Source of the DNA: Lysobacter lycopersici | GTDB taxonomy: Bacteria; Pseudomonadota; Gammaproteobacteria; Xanthomonadales; Xanthomonadaceae | Assembly: GCF_007556775.1 (NCBI RefSeq) | Contig: NZ_CP041742.1 | Coordinates: 1,812,001 to 1,876,000 of the forward strand | Length of the DNA stretch: 64,000 bases | Direction: 5' to 3' | Shown here: piece by piece, positions 15,287 through 24,217 of the stretch | Layout: every line of letters starts with the position of its first letter | Position numbering within the stretch: position 1 is the stretch's first letter | Program-made: the position numbers and the translations under genes | The notes under the pieces: generated by a model | What the model saw: only the letters and a program-made list of their open reading frames with translations | What the model was told of the DNA's origin: nothing | Databases searched by the model: none

Positions 15287-16573
15287 TCAGTCGCGCGGCG
15301 CGTCTTCGTCGAGGCCGAGCGCGCCCTGCGCTTCGCTGCCGGGCAGCGCTTCCACCCCGCGCAACTGCCGTTCGATCGCGCGCGTGCGCACGCCGGCCTG
15401 CTTGAGGCTGTTCTGCACGGTATTCAGCTGCTTGTCGGCGCTTTCCAGCACGCCGGCGAACTTGCCGAATTCGGTCTTGACCGTGCCCAGCAATTGCCAG
15501 ACCTCGCTGGAACGCTTTTCGATGGCCAGCGTGCGGAAGCCCATCTGCAGCGCGTTCAACACCGCGAGCAGCGTGGTCGGCCCGACCAGGGTGATGCGAT
15601 GCTCGCGTTGCAGCGCGTCGAACAGCCCCGGCCGGCGGATCGCCTCGGCGTACAGGCCTTCGGTCGGCAGGAACAGCAGCGCGAAATCGGTGGTGTGCGG
15701 CGGACCGACGTATTTCTCGCGGATCTTCTTCGCCTCGTCGCGCAAACGCCGCTCCAGCGCCTGCCCCGCCTGCTGCGCCAGCGCCACATCGGCGCGTTCG
15801 TGCGCGTCGAGCAGGCGTTCGTAATCCTCGCGCGGGAACTTCGCGTCCACCGGCAGCCACACCGTGCCGTCCGCGCTTCCCGGCAATTTCAGCGCGAATT
15901 CCACGCGTTCATTCGAACCCGGCAAGGTCGCCACGTTCGCCGCGTACTGTTCGCGGGTGAGGATCTGTTCCAGCAGCGCGCCGAGCTGGGTTTCGCCGAA
16001 GGTGCCGCGGTCCTTGACGTTGGTCAGCACGCGCTTCAAATCTCCGACGCCGCTGGCCAGCGACTGCATTTCGCCGAGGCCGCGCTGCACCGCTTCCAGC
16101 CGCTCCGACACGAGACGGAAACTCTCGCCCAGCCGCGTTTCGAGCGTGGCCTGCAATTTCTCGTCCACCGTCGCGCGCATCTGCTCCAGCTTCTGTTCGT
16201 TGCCGGCCTGCAGCGACTTCAGTTGCGATTCCAGCGTGGCGCGCAGTTCGCCCAGGGTCTGCGTGTTGCGGTCGCCGAGTTCGCGCAATCGCGCAGCAAG
16301 GCTTTCCTCGAATTGCTGCTGGCGCGCGGCCAGGCCGTTGCGCGATTTGTGCGCGTCGTCGGTCAGTGCGGCGCGCAGTTCGTCCAGCCGCGCGTCGGTG
16401 CGCTGGATGGAATCGGCCAGCTGCCCGCGCAACTCGCCCCGCCCTTCCCGCTGCTCCTCGCGCAAGGCGTTTTCCAGCGCGCGTTCCGGGCGGCGGAGCA
16501 GGAGTACGATCAACAGCACCACGGCCAGCGCCGCCAGCACGGTTCCGATCAGCAGCAGGGTCTGGGTGTCCAT
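15287..16573 (-). CDS. rmuC: DNA recombination protein RmuC
   Basis: 428 residues. An N-terminal membrane segment (residues 5-27, Leu/Val rich) is followed by a long coiled coil, then the conserved RmuC core with KRVLTNVKDRGTFGE, WLPVDAKFP and LLFLPTEGLYAEA. RmuC-type proteins limit inversion rearrangements and have a nuclease-like fold; the biochemical role is not settled. The ATG at 16573 gives a normal N-terminus. Confidence 0.92.
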   Translation of the reverse strand: MDTQTLLLIGTVLAALAVVLLIVLLLRRPERALENALREEQREGRGELRGQLADSIQRTDARLDELRAALTDDAHKSRNGLAARQQQFEESLAARLRELGDRNTQTLGELRATLESQLKSLQAGNEQKLEQMRATVDEKLQATLETRLGESFRLVSERLEAVQRGLGEMQSLASGVGDLKRVLTNVKDRGTFGETQLGALLEQILTREQYAANVATLPGSNERVEFALKLPGSADGTVWLPVDAKFPREDYERLLDAHERADVALAQQAGQALERRLRDEAKKIREKYVGPPHTTDFALLFLPTEGLYAEAIRRPGLFDALQREHRITLVGPTTLLAVLNALQMGFRTLAIEKRSSEVWQLLGTVKTEFGKFAGVLESADKQLNTVQNSLKQAGVRTRAIERQLRGVEALPGSEAQGALGLDEDAPRD

Positions 16574-16674
16574 GCGGACAGTCTAGCGGGACGGGTCGCG
16601 CGGGGTGAGACGGGGATGTAGAGGCTTTATTGGCCAGAACCCACCTGGTTGTCACTATTTCAGAGCCGAGCCTA

Positions 16675-17508
16675 ATGTCGATTATCTACGGCCTCAAAGA
16701 TAGCGATCGATACATCTATCACTACACCAAGCCCGACAAGGCCATCGAATACATTCTGCGTAATAAAACTTTGCTACTAAATTCTTTTGCAAGAACAAAC
16801 GATCCGAAAGAATCGAAAGACTGGCGGCTCACGCCTTGGACCACCAATCCTTTGCCGTCTAACGATTTCCTTGACGAGTCTTTGCCAAAAGTAATTGCTA
16901 GCAAGCTAAAGCTGCCCATTCACCTCGCTTGCTTCTGCACAGATGCGCCAGACCTTTCTGGCAGCCACTTAGACGACATTCTACTGAGAGGGCTGGCCAG
17001 GCCACGAATGTGGGCGCAATACGCGCAAGACCACGAAGGCTTCTGTCTCGTCTTTGATAAAGAAAAGATCCTTTCACAGATGAGGCAGCAATTTTCCAAG
17101 AATTCGTTTTTATTCGGCCTTGTTTCTTACAAGGATCGCTCTTTTGTAACCAGCCTTGAACCTAATGCGTTTCGCCTTGAATTCGACAAACTGCAAGAGC
17201 TTGGGACTGAAGCATACGTGAGAGCACATATGCTCACTTATTTCAAGGAACTTTATTTCGAAAAGCTTGAGGACTGGCGCGATGAAAGAGAGTGGCGCGT
17301 TCTGATGTTAGATCACTATGGAGAGCCTCCTCTAATTGATATCCGAGAATCGCTGGTTAGCGTGATACACGGTGCAAGTACGAGCGTCGAAGATAGTGGC
17401 CGTGCTGTTTCTCTCACATCTGAGTTAGGAATCACACACACTCGCCTTTACTGGATCAATCACTCGCCTTGGTACGACCTTGGAAGCGTGCCTTGGTCCC
17501 ATGCCTGA
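16675..17508 (+). CDS. DUF2971-type protein, low-GC (possible transferred gene)
   Basis: 277 residues from ATG 16675 (MSIIYGLKDSD). The N-terminal IYHYTKPDKAIEYIL, followed by NDPKE, and the later MWAQYAQDHEGFCLVFD match the layout of DUF2971 proteins, which are common in mobile and defence-associated DNA and have no settled function. A TTG at 16630 would extend it by 15 residues without similarity. The gene is strikingly AT-richer than both neighbours (many AAA, TTT, GAA, CTA codons), so recent transfer is likely. It stands alone, without partner gene or mobile-element remnant. Confidence 0.7.
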   Translation: MSIIYGLKDSDRYIYHYTKPDKAIEYILRNKTLLLNSFARTNDPKESKDWRLTPWTTNPLPSNDFLDESLPKVIASKLKLPIHLACFCTDAPDLSGSHLDDILLRGLARPRMWAQYAQDHEGFCLVFDKEKILSQMRQQFSKNSFLFGLVSYKDRSFVTSLEPNAFRLEFDKLQELGTEAYVRAHMLTYFKELYFEKLEDWRDEREWRVLMLDHYGEPPLIDIRESLVSVIHGASTSVEDSGRAVSLTSELGITHTRLYWINHSPWYDLGSVPWSHA

Positions 17509-17571
17509 CCCAAAGCCACCTCGTTAAAACCACAACTTATCCTCGTTATTTTCCGTATCGCAGAAGAACAA

Positions 17572-18120
17572 ATGCCGGCAACCGCAATCACCATCGTCGC
17601 CGCGCTGTACCTGTTCGTCGCGTTGATCGCGCTCGCGCCGCGCAAACCGGGCTACAGCCACTTCCGGCATTCCATCAGTGAAATCGGCGAAACCGGCGCG
17701 CCGCACCAGCGCTTCGTGGCGCTTGGCCTGTTCCTTCCCGTCGGCCTGGCCCTGCTGCTCGTCGCCTTCCTGCTTCGTCCCGCGCTGCCCGCGGCGGCGA
17801 CGGCGCTCGCGCTGTGCCTCGCCATCGGCTACATCGGCGCGGCCGTGTTTCCCTGCGACCCCGGCTCGCCCATGTCCGGTACGTGGCGACAGGGCCTGCA
17901 CAACCTCGCCGGCGGCGTGGAATACATCGGCGGCGGCTTCGCGCTGATGGCGCTCTCCGAAAACCTCGGACAGCCCTTCAAACTCGCCGGGTTCATCGTG
18001 CTCGGCGCCGCGATCGCGATTTCCGTCGTTCCTTCCAGTCCTGTTCGCGGCCTCATCCAGCGCATCGCGGAAACCTGCCTGTTCGGCGGCCTCGCGTGGG
18101 CTTCGTGGCAGGCCGCGTAA
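17572..18120 (+). CDS. DUF998-type multi-spanning membrane protein
   Basis: 182 residues with about five or six hydrophobic segments. HSISEIGETGAPH near the first loop and FPCDPGSP in the middle are the characteristic patches of DUF998 proteins. Function unknown. The normal high-GC composition returns here after the DUF2971 gene. The next gene starts 61 bp downstream. Confidence 0.75.
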   Translation: MPATAITIVAALYLFVALIALAPRKPGYSHFRHSISEIGETGAPHQRFVALGLFLPVGLALLLVAFLLRPALPAAATALALCLAIGYIGAAVFPCDPGSPMSGTWRQGLHNLAGGVEYIGGGFALMALSENLGQPFKLAGFIVLGAAIAISVVPSSPVRGLIQRIAETCLFGGLAWASWQAA

Positions 18121-18181
18121 TCCCCAAGGCCTTCACCGCGTCCGGTCCAGGATGCTTCCATCGTCCCGCGAGGATCCCGCC

Positions 18182-18427
18182 ATGCACGACCACCTCGTCT
18201 TCCGCTTCCTGCTGTTCTCGACGCTCATCAACTACGCGGTGCTGATCGCCTGGTTCCTCGCCTTCGTCAACGCGCGCGAATGGATGCGCGGCTTGCACGG
18301 GCGCTGGTTCAGGCTGCCGGACGCGACCTTCGACGCGATCCACTACGGCGGCATGGCCGTGTACAAGATCGGCATCCTGTTGTTCAACCTGATGCCGCTG
18401 CTGGCGTTGTTGCTGCTGCGCCGCTGA
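18182..18427 (+). CDS. Small two-span membrane protein (DUF6868-like)
   Basis: 81 residues from ATG 18182 (MHDHLVF), preceded by GGATC-type purine-rich sequence. Two hydrophobic helices flank a conserved loop containing NAREWMRGLHGRWF and the segment AIHYGGMAVYKIG. This pattern matches a family of small proteobacterial membrane proteins of unknown function. An upstream in-frame ATG at 18152 would add ten non-hydrophobic residues and is less likely. Confidence 0.65.
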   Translation: MHDHLVFRFLLFSTLINYAVLIAWFLAFVNAREWMRGLHGRWFRLPDATFDAIHYGGMAVYKIGILLFNLMPLLALLLLRR

Positions 18428-18433
18428 ACGCGC

Positions 18434-18835
18434 ATGGCCGGGTATTCCGGAACGCCATTGCCGAAGAAACTCGGGCTCGCGCCGGGCATGCGCGTCTGCG
18501 CCATCGGTTGCGAGGGTTACGTCGAGCTGGTCGGCGCGGCGAACCTCGATCTCGCGATGCAGGCGAAACCCGGTTCGACCACCGACCTCGTACACCTGTT
18601 CGCCACACGACGCGGCGAACTCGAAAAGCGACTACCGGCATTGCGCAAGGCCTTGCAACCGGACGCCGTGGTCTGGGTGTCGTGGCCGAAGAAAGCCTCG
18701 AAAGTCCAAACCGACATCGTTGAAGACACGATCCGCGAGATCGCGCTGCCGCTGGGTTTCGTCGACGTCAAGGTCTGCGCGGTCGACGCGGTCTGGTCCG
18801 GGCTGAAGCTGGTGGTGCGGAAAGACCTTCGCTGA
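18434..18835 (+). CDS. DUF3052-type protein
   Basis: 133 residues. Starts MAGYSGTPLPKKLG and contains LVHLFATRRGEL, WVSWPKKASKV and the ending VDAVWSGLKLVVRKDLR, all typical of DUF3052 family proteins. The fold resembles a small Rossmann-like domain with no catalytic motif visible. Function unknown. It starts 6 bp after the preceding small membrane protein gene and is probably co-transcribed with it. Confidence 0.8.
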   Translation: MAGYSGTPLPKKLGLAPGMRVCAIGCEGYVELVGAANLDLAMQAKPGSTTDLVHLFATRRGELEKRLPALRKALQPDAVVWVSWPKKASKVQTDIVEDTIREIALPLGFVDVKVCAVDAVWSGLKLVVRKDLR

Positions 18836-18882
18836 AACCCGCGGACGCGCTAGGCTCCGCGTTCCTCCCGACGACGACTTCC

Positions 18883-19470
18883 ATGCCCCCCTTCTTCGAA
18901 CACGGATTGCGCGCCTGCTGGTTCGTCGTCATCGCTTACTGGATCTGGTCCGCGCGCCGGGTCAAGGCGCCCAAGCTGCGCGAATCGCTGGCGAAGCGCT
19001 TCCTCGTTCACTGGCTGCCTCTGATCGTCGCGGTGTACCTGCTCGGCCCGGGCGAATGGTTCGGGCATTCGCCGCTGCGCGAACAGTTCGTGCCGCATAC
19101 GACGCTCGTGTATTCGCTCGGACTGCTGCTGTGCGTGGCCGGCGCGGCGTTGGCGATCTGGTCGCGCGCGATCCTCGGCGCGAACTGGAGCGCGCAGGTG
19201 CAGATCAAGCAGGGGCATGAATTGATCCAACGCGGGCCGTACGCACTGGTCCGCCACCCGATCTACACCGGGCTGATCCTGCTGTTCGCCGGCAACGCAG
19301 TGATGGTCGGCGACTGGCGCGGGGTGCTCGCGGTGGCGATCGTCGTGGTGTCGTTCTGGCGCAAATACCTGCTGGAGGAAAAGCTGATGACGCAGGAATT
19401 CGGCCAGGCCTACCTCGACTACCGCAAGCGCACGTATCCGCTGTTCCCGCCGCTGCGCCTCTCGGCCTGA
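18883..19470 (+). CDS. Isoprenylcysteine carboxyl methyltransferase (ICMT)-family membrane protein
   Basis: 195 residues with four or five membrane helices. The cofactor-binding signature is seen in RGPYALVRHPIYTG and, near the C-terminus, EEKLMTQEFGQAYLDYRKR, as in ICMT/PEMT-type membrane methyltransferases. The bacterial substrate is unknown. ATG 18883 lies 47 bp after the previous gene. Confidence 0.8.
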   Translation: MPPFFEHGLRACWFVVIAYWIWSARRVKAPKLRESLAKRFLVHWLPLIVAVYLLGPGEWFGHSPLREQFVPHTTLVYSLGLLLCVAGAALAIWSRAILGANWSAQVQIKQGHELIQRGPYALVRHPIYTGLILLFAGNAVMVGDWRGVLAVAIVVVSFWRKYLLEEKLMTQEFGQAYLDYRKRTYPLFPPLRLSA

Positions 19471-19477
19471 GCCGCGC

Positions 19478-20548
19478 CTACTCCAACACCTGTTCCGCGT
19501 CGACGATGTCAACGCCCTGCATCTGCTCGAGCAGGCCGTCGAACCAGGGCTTGTGCGAGGAACCAACCACCGACAGCACGCGCGCACCGGGATGTTCGCG
19601 GAAAGTGGCGTGCACGTTCGCGGCCATGCGCAGGTTGCGGGTTTCCCAACCGCCGACGTACTGCCGGCCGTAGCGTTGCGGCGATGGTTCCGCCAGCGCC
19701 TGGCCGAAATCGCTGGCGATGGCGAGCCGCAGCACCTCCGGCGAATTGACCGCGCGATAGGTCGCGAGCATGTCGCCGGACTTGTGCAGCGCATCCACGT
19801 GTTCGCGCGACTTCAATGCTTCCGCGCTGGCGCCATGCCAGGCCTCGGTGATCGCCTTGCCGAAGGCGTCTTCGTCGTCGATGTCGAGGTTGTCGCCGGT
19901 GTGGTCGTCGACCGGGAACACGCGCTGCAGGCCGAGTCGCGCGGCGAGCCGCGCCGCGATCTGCACGTTCTCGTTGCGGCCGGATTCGCGCTTGCGCAGT
20001 CCTTGCGCCAGCGCGTCGTCGAGCCCGTCGCCGGCATGGCGCTCGGCATCGGGCAATTGCAGCCATTGCACCATCGCCGAGGACGGATCGCCGGCGGCGA
20101 GGAACAACGCGGCGAGGTGGCGGCGTTGCGAAGGCGCGGGTTGCGATGGCCAGGCCTTGAGCGTGGCGTCGACCTGGTCGAGCGCGGCCCAGGTATCGAT
20201 GCCGAGCGCGGCCTGTGCGGGCGCGACGTCGGGGCAGTAGTCCTCGATCGCCTGCTTGTAGGCGACGCGATGGCGCATGACTTCGCAGGTTTCGCCCGAG
20301 AGTCCTTCGATGGTGATGATGTCCGGCTTGTACGCGGCCAGCCGTTGCAGCACCGGCTGCAACGCGGCGGGATCGAATTTCTCCGGCCCACCCTGCGACA
20401 GGTGCACCGTACCGAGCACCAGCACCTGCGTGCGCGGGCCGGGCATGGCCGCGTCCAGCGTCGACAGGTCGACGCGCTCTTGTGCGAAACCCGCAGGCGA
20501 CAGCGACAGGCACAACGCGAACGCGGCGACACACTTCTTCATGGCCAT
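19478..20548 (-). CDS. Exported DUF5694-type protein (TraB/TIKI-like motifs)
   Basis: 356 residues with a signal peptide (AFALCLSLSPAGFAQ, cleavage after about residue 22). The motif VLGTVHLSQ near residue 45, IEGLSGE near 80 and RNLRMAANVHATF with VVGSSHKPW near the end resemble the GxxH, Glu and Arg-Asn blocks of the TraB/PrgY/TIKI fold, which includes metal-dependent proteases. Whether it is a protease is not established. An alternative start six bases downstream (MKK) is equally possible. Confidence 0.7.
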   Translation of the reverse strand: MAMKKCVAAFALCLSLSPAGFAQERVDLSTLDAAMPGPRTQVLVLGTVHLSQGGPEKFDPAALQPVLQRLAAYKPDIITIEGLSGETCEVMRHRVAYKQAIEDYCPDVAPAQAALGIDTWAALDQVDATLKAWPSQPAPSQRRHLAALFLAAGDPSSAMVQWLQLPDAERHAGDGLDDALAQGLRKRESGRNENVQIAARLAARLGLQRVFPVDDHTGDNLDIDDEDAFGKAITEAWHGASAEALKSREHVDALHKSGDMLATYRAVNSPEVLRLAIASDFGQALAEPSPQRYGRQYVGGWETRNLRMAANVHATFREHPGARVLSVVGSSHKPWFDGLLEQMQGVDIVDAEQVLE

Positions 20549-20620
20549 CTCGTTGTTCTTTGTTCTTTGCGGGGGCGAATCCGGAAGGATGCGCCGGCAT
20601 CTGGCCTGGTTTAAACGGAC

Positions 20621-21790
20621 TCAGTCCACGACCCGACAGAACACCGCCTTGAGGTAGCGCGATTCCGGAACCTGCGCCAGGAACGGATGATCGGGGCCGG
20701 CGCCTGCGACCTTCAGCACCTGCACCGTGCGCCCGGCGTAGAACGCGGCGCGGCGCAGCATGTCGAGGAACTGTTCCTCGCTGACGAGTCCCGTGCACGA
20801 GAACGTGGCGAACAAGCCACCCGGCTTGACCACGCCCAGCGCGAGCTTGTTCATGTCGAGGTATTTCTTCAGCGCGGCGATGACCTGCTCGCGGTCGCGG
20901 GTCATCTTGGCCGGATCGAGGATCACCACGTCGAAGCGCTCGCCGTTGTTCGCCGCATCGCGCAACCACGGGAAGATGTCGGCCTGCACGAAGCGCGGAC
21001 GCACCTTGTTGAGATGCGCGTTCTCCTTCGCGATGTCGATCACAGCCGCATCGATGTCGATGCCGACCACCTCGCTCGCGCCGCGCGCCGCGGCGTACAC
21101 CGCGAAACCGCCGGTGTTGCAGCACAGGTCGAGCACGCGCTTGCCCTCGCACTGGTGAGACAGCCATTCGCGGTTCTCACGCTGGTCGGCGAAGAAGCCG
21201 GTCTTGTGCGCGCCGGCCGGATCGGCGCGGAATTTGATGCCGTATTCGGTGACCACCGCCGGCTGCGTGCCGAGCGTGTCCTTGTAGTCGAAGCTTTCCT
21301 GCTTCTGCACGTGTTCGTCGGCGAAGCTGTGGAAGCGGCAACCGGGGTACAGCTCGCGCAGCGCGTTGAAGATCCATTCGCGGTGCCGCCACGCGCCGGC
21401 GCTGAAGAATTCGACCACGAGCAGGTCGTCGTAGCGGTCGATCACCAGGCCACTGATGCCGTCGCCCTCGCTATGGAACACGCGCCATGCGTTCGAAATT
21501 TCGTCGAGCTTGAGGATGTCGCGGCGGAGATTGACGGCTTCTCCGATCTTGCGCGCGAACCACGCGGCATCCACCGCGACATCCGGATCGGTCTCGAGCA
21601 TGCGCAGGGCGATGCGAGAATGGCCGTTGTAGAAACCGCGGCCGATCCAGGTCCCGTCCACGCCGGCCACCTCGACGATGCTGCCCGGCTTGGGCCGCTG
21701 CGCGGGCTTCTCGACCAGGCGCTGGAAGATCCACGGGTGGGTGGAATGCCAGGCGTTCTTGAGGCGGACGGTGGGCAGCGGCTCGTTCAT
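20621..21790 (-). CDS. rlmI: 23S rRNA (cytosine-C5) methyltransferase, RlmI family
   Basis: 389 residues. An N-terminal PUA-like domain (VRLKNAWHSTHPWIF, PGSIVEVAG) is followed by a RlmI-type Rossmann methyltransferase with SAM motif VLDLCCNTGGFAVYAA, LDPAKMTRDRE and the catalytic cysteine in FSCTGLVS. In E. coli the enzyme makes m5C1962 of 23S rRNA. The ATG at 21790 (MNEPLP) places the PUA domain at the N-terminus; longer frames upstream overlap the riboswitch region. Divergent from the terC-type gene. Confidence 0.88.
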   Translation of the reverse strand: MNEPLPTVRLKNAWHSTHPWIFQRLVEKPAQRPKPGSIVEVAGVDGTWIGRGFYNGHSRIALRMLETDPDVAVDAAWFARKIGEAVNLRRDILKLDEISNAWRVFHSEGDGISGLVIDRYDDLLVVEFFSAGAWRHREWIFNALRELYPGCRFHSFADEHVQKQESFDYKDTLGTQPAVVTEYGIKFRADPAGAHKTGFFADQRENREWLSHQCEGKRVLDLCCNTGGFAVYAAARGASEVVGIDIDAAVIDIAKENAHLNKVRPRFVQADIFPWLRDAANNGERFDVVILDPAKMTRDREQVIAALKKYLDMNKLALGVVKPGGLFATFSCTGLVSEEQFLDMLRRAAFYAGRTVQVLKVAGAGPDHPFLAQVPESRYLKAVFCRVVD

Positions 21791-21834
21791 GCAGGCTTTC
21801 ACGGCGGCTTGTGCCGGATGCGCTATTGTCGCCC

Positions 21835-21955
21835 AGGAAGGGGAGTAACTCCGCACGCGATCGTCGTCATGACGGGCCTGTCGCAAGACACCAGCCCCGG
21901 CGCCGCGGCAGGCCACCGGCCTGTGAGTGAGACCTTCGCCGCACGGCGAAGCGCG
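21835..21955 (+). promoter_or_regulatory. yybP-ykoY (manganese) riboswitch
   Basis: The 5' part has GAAGGGGAGTAACTCC (21837-21852), matching the conserved GGGGAGUA entry of this aptamer. The 3' part has GTGAGTGAGACCTTCGCC (21923-21940), matching the GAGUGAGACCUU block. GAAGG at 21837 pairs with CCTTC at 21933 to close helix P1. A competing hairpin CTTCGCC-GCAC-GGCGAAG (21934-21951) uses the same 3' strand, which gives a clear switching element. The downstream gene is TerC/Alx-family, a usual target of manganese-sensing yybP-ykoY RNAs. Confidence 0.87.
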
Positions 21956-22011
21956 CCCTTTCCATGCAGCCCGCATGGTCGCGACCGCCGGCCCACGTGG
22001 TGGAGGCTCGC

Positions 22012-22965
22012 ATGGACACGATCGGTTCCCCCATGCTCTGGCTGGTGTTCGGCGGCGTCGTGATCGCCGCGCTGCTGGTCGACCTGGTGCTGATGCGCCA
22101 CGGCGGCCCGCACAAGGTCACGTTCAAGGAAGCCGCGTGGTGGAGCCTGGGCTGGATCGCGCTGGCGATGGCCTTCAATGCCTGGCTGTGGCGCCACGGC
22201 GTGCAGCAGTTCGGCGTCGAGGCCGGCAACCGCATCGGCATGGAATTCCTGACCGGCTACCTAGTCGAGAAGGCGCTGGCGGTCGACAACATCTTCGTGT
22301 TCCTGATGATCTTCAGCTACTTCGCGGTGCCGGAGGTGCAGCGACAACGGGTGCTGGTGATCGGCATCATCGGCGCGATCATGCTTCGCGCGATCCTGAT
22401 CTTCGCCGGCGCGCTGCTGCTGGCGAAGTTCCACTGGATCCTCTACCTGTTCGGCGCGTTCCTGCTGCTGACCGGAATCAAGATGGCGCTGGCCGCGGGC
22501 AAGGAACCGAACCTCGAGGTCAACCCGGCGCTGCGCTGGATGCGCGGCCACCTCAAGCTCACCGACGGCTACCACGGCAACGCGTTCAGCGTGCTGCGCG
22601 ACGGTACTCGCTGGTACACGCCGCTGTTCGTCGTGGTCGCGCTGGTGGCGGTGACCGACGTGATCTTCGCGGTGGATTCGATCCCGGCGATCTTCGCGAT
22701 CACCGACGATCCGTTCATCGTGCTGACCTCCAACGTGTTCGCGGTGCTCGGCCTGCGCGCGATGTTCTTCCTGCTGCAGGGCATGGCCGATCGCTTCCAC
22801 CTGCTGCCCTACGGACTGGCGCTGGTGCTGGCCTTCATCGGCGTGAAGATGCTGCTGGTGGATGTCTACAAGATCCCGGTCCTGGCGTCGCTCGGCGTGG
22901 TCGCCGCGATCATCGGCGCGACCGTGGTCCTGAGCCTGCTGCGCCCGCGGCCGGATCCGCGCTGA
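22012..22965 (+). CDS. TerC/Alx-family membrane protein, riboswitch-controlled
   Basis: 317 residues with about nine membrane helices. The TerC core is seen in LVDLVLMRHGGPHK, EFLTGYLVEKALAVDN and ALVAVTDVIFAVDSIPAIFA, with acidic residues inside helices that are proposed metal ligands. Alx/TerC proteins are linked to manganese export or homeostasis, which fits the riboswitch upstream. GGAGG at 22002-22006 supports ATG 22012; an in-frame ATG at 21964 would add 16 residues and start right at the end of the riboswitch. Confidence 0.88.
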   Translation: MDTIGSPMLWLVFGGVVIAALLVDLVLMRHGGPHKVTFKEAAWWSLGWIALAMAFNAWLWRHGVQQFGVEAGNRIGMEFLTGYLVEKALAVDNIFVFLMIFSYFAVPEVQRQRVLVIGIIGAIMLRAILIFAGALLLAKFHWILYLFGAFLLLTGIKMALAAGKEPNLEVNPALRWMRGHLKLTDGYHGNAFSVLRDGTRWYTPLFVVVALVAVTDVIFAVDSIPAIFAITDDPFIVLTSNVFAVLGLRAMFFLLQGMADRFHLLPYGLALVLAFIGVKMLLVDVYKIPVLASLGVVAAIIGATVVLSLLRPRPDPR

Positions 22966-23005
22966 CGCGGCTTGCATTCGCCCGCGCCGCCCATACCCAA
23001 GGCCC

Positions 23006-23779
23006 ATGCACCTGCCGCAGGCCGAACTTCCGCCCGACACCCCCGCGCAACGCCGCGCCGACCACCGGCGCCTGCTCGGCGCGTTCAATGCCGCGCTCGC
23101 CAGCGTGCTGCTGCTGTGCGTCTCCTACGCCGCGCAGCAGGGCTTCGACTGGGCGCCTTGGGCGGTGATCCCCGGTTCGCTGTCGGGATTGCGCGGCATC
23201 CTGACCGCACCGCTGCTGCATGGTTCCGGCGCGCATTTGTTGATGAATGCCTTGTCGCTGCTGGCGCTGGGTTCGCTCTCCGGCATCGCCTATCCGAAGG
23301 CGACGCTGCGCGCGCTGCCGTTGTTGTGGATCGGTTCCGGCCTGGGCGCGTGGTTGCTGGGCGAACCCGGCAGCCATCATCTCGGTGCCAGCGGCGTGGC
23401 GCATGGCCTCGGCTTTCTGCTGTTCACCCTCGGCCTGCTGCGCCGCGACCGCGCCGCGATCGCCACCGGCATGCTCGCCTTCGCGTTCTTCGGCGGCATG
23501 CTGCTGACGATTTTCCCGCGCGAACTCGGCGTGTCCTGGCAATCGCACCTCGGCGGCGCGCTGGCCGGCGTGCTGTCCGCGTTCCTGTTCCGCCACGCGG
23601 ATCCGATCCTGCCGCGGCGCAAGTACAGTTGGGAGCTTGAGGAAGAACTCGCCGCGCAACAGGCCGCGCACGAACGCGATTCTCTGGAACCGCCATCGCC
23701 GACCGAGGTGCCGGTGCTGTGGCGCCGCGACGATGCGCCGCACGGCATCGTGCTGCGTTTCCCCGAGCGTCGCGACTGA
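23006..23779 (+). CDS. Rhomboid-family intramembrane serine protease
   Basis: 257 residues, six predicted helices. HLLMNALSLLALGS corresponds to the conserved HxxxN helix, LGASGVAHG holds the catalytic serine, and VSWQSHLGGALAG holds the catalytic histidine. Both active-site residues are present, so it should be active. The C-terminal cytoplasmic tail is acidic and Pro-rich. Followed 2 bp later by a small DNA-repair type gene. Confidence 0.9.
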   Translation: MHLPQAELPPDTPAQRRADHRRLLGAFNAALASVLLLCVSYAAQQGFDWAPWAVIPGSLSGLRGILTAPLLHGSGAHLLMNALSLLALGSLSGIAYPKATLRALPLLWIGSGLGAWLLGEPGSHHLGASGVAHGLGFLLFTLGLLRRDRAAIATGMLAFAFFGGMLLTIFPRELGVSWQSHLGGALAGVLSAFLFRHADPILPRRKYSWELEEELAAQQAAHERDSLEPPSPTEVPVLWRRDDAPHGIVLRFPERRD

Positions 23780-23781
23780 CA

Positions 23782-24213
23782 GTGCGCCTGTGGAGCCTGC
23801 ATCCGCGCTACCTCGACCCGCAGGGCCTGGTCGCGCTGTGGCGGGAAACCCTGCTCGCGCGCAAGGTGCTGCGCGGCGAAACCCGCGGCTATCGCCACCA
23901 TCCGCAGCTGCAGCGTTTCCGCGAAGCGCGCGATCCGCTCGCCGCGATCGACGCCTACCTCGCCGCGGTGCAGGCCGAGGCGACGGCGCGCGGCTATGCA
24001 TTCGATCCTTCCAAGTTCGATGCGAGTGCGCGGGCAGAACCGATCGCGGTGGCGCGCGGCCAGCTCAAGCACGAATGGTCGCACCTCATGTGCAAGCTCG
24101 AAGTTCGCAGTCCGGAACTGCACGCACGCTGGCGCGACCTGCAACGACCGCGCGCGCATCCGTCGTTCCGGGTGGTGCCGGGCGGAGTCGCGGACTGGGA
24201 ACGCGCCGGCTGA
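23782..24213 (+). CDS. Pyrimidine-dimer DNA glycosylase / endonuclease V-type protein
   Basis: 143 residues starting at GTG 23782, two bases after the rhomboid stop. The start VRLWSLHPRYLDPQGLVALW and later HEWSHLMCKL match the small family of bacterial proteins related to phage T4 endonuclease V (UV-damage glycosylase). The longer in-frame opening at 23719 lies inside the rhomboid gene. Activity was not shown for most members, so the enzymatic role is inferred from the family. Confidence 0.8.
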   Translation: MRLWSLHPRYLDPQGLVALWRETLLARKVLRGETRGYRHHPQLQRFREARDPLAAIDAYLAAVQAEATARGYAFDPSKFDASARAEPIAVARGQLKHEWSHLMCKLEVRSPELHARWRDLQRPRAHPSFRVVPGGVADWERAG

Positions 24214-24217
24214 GGCC

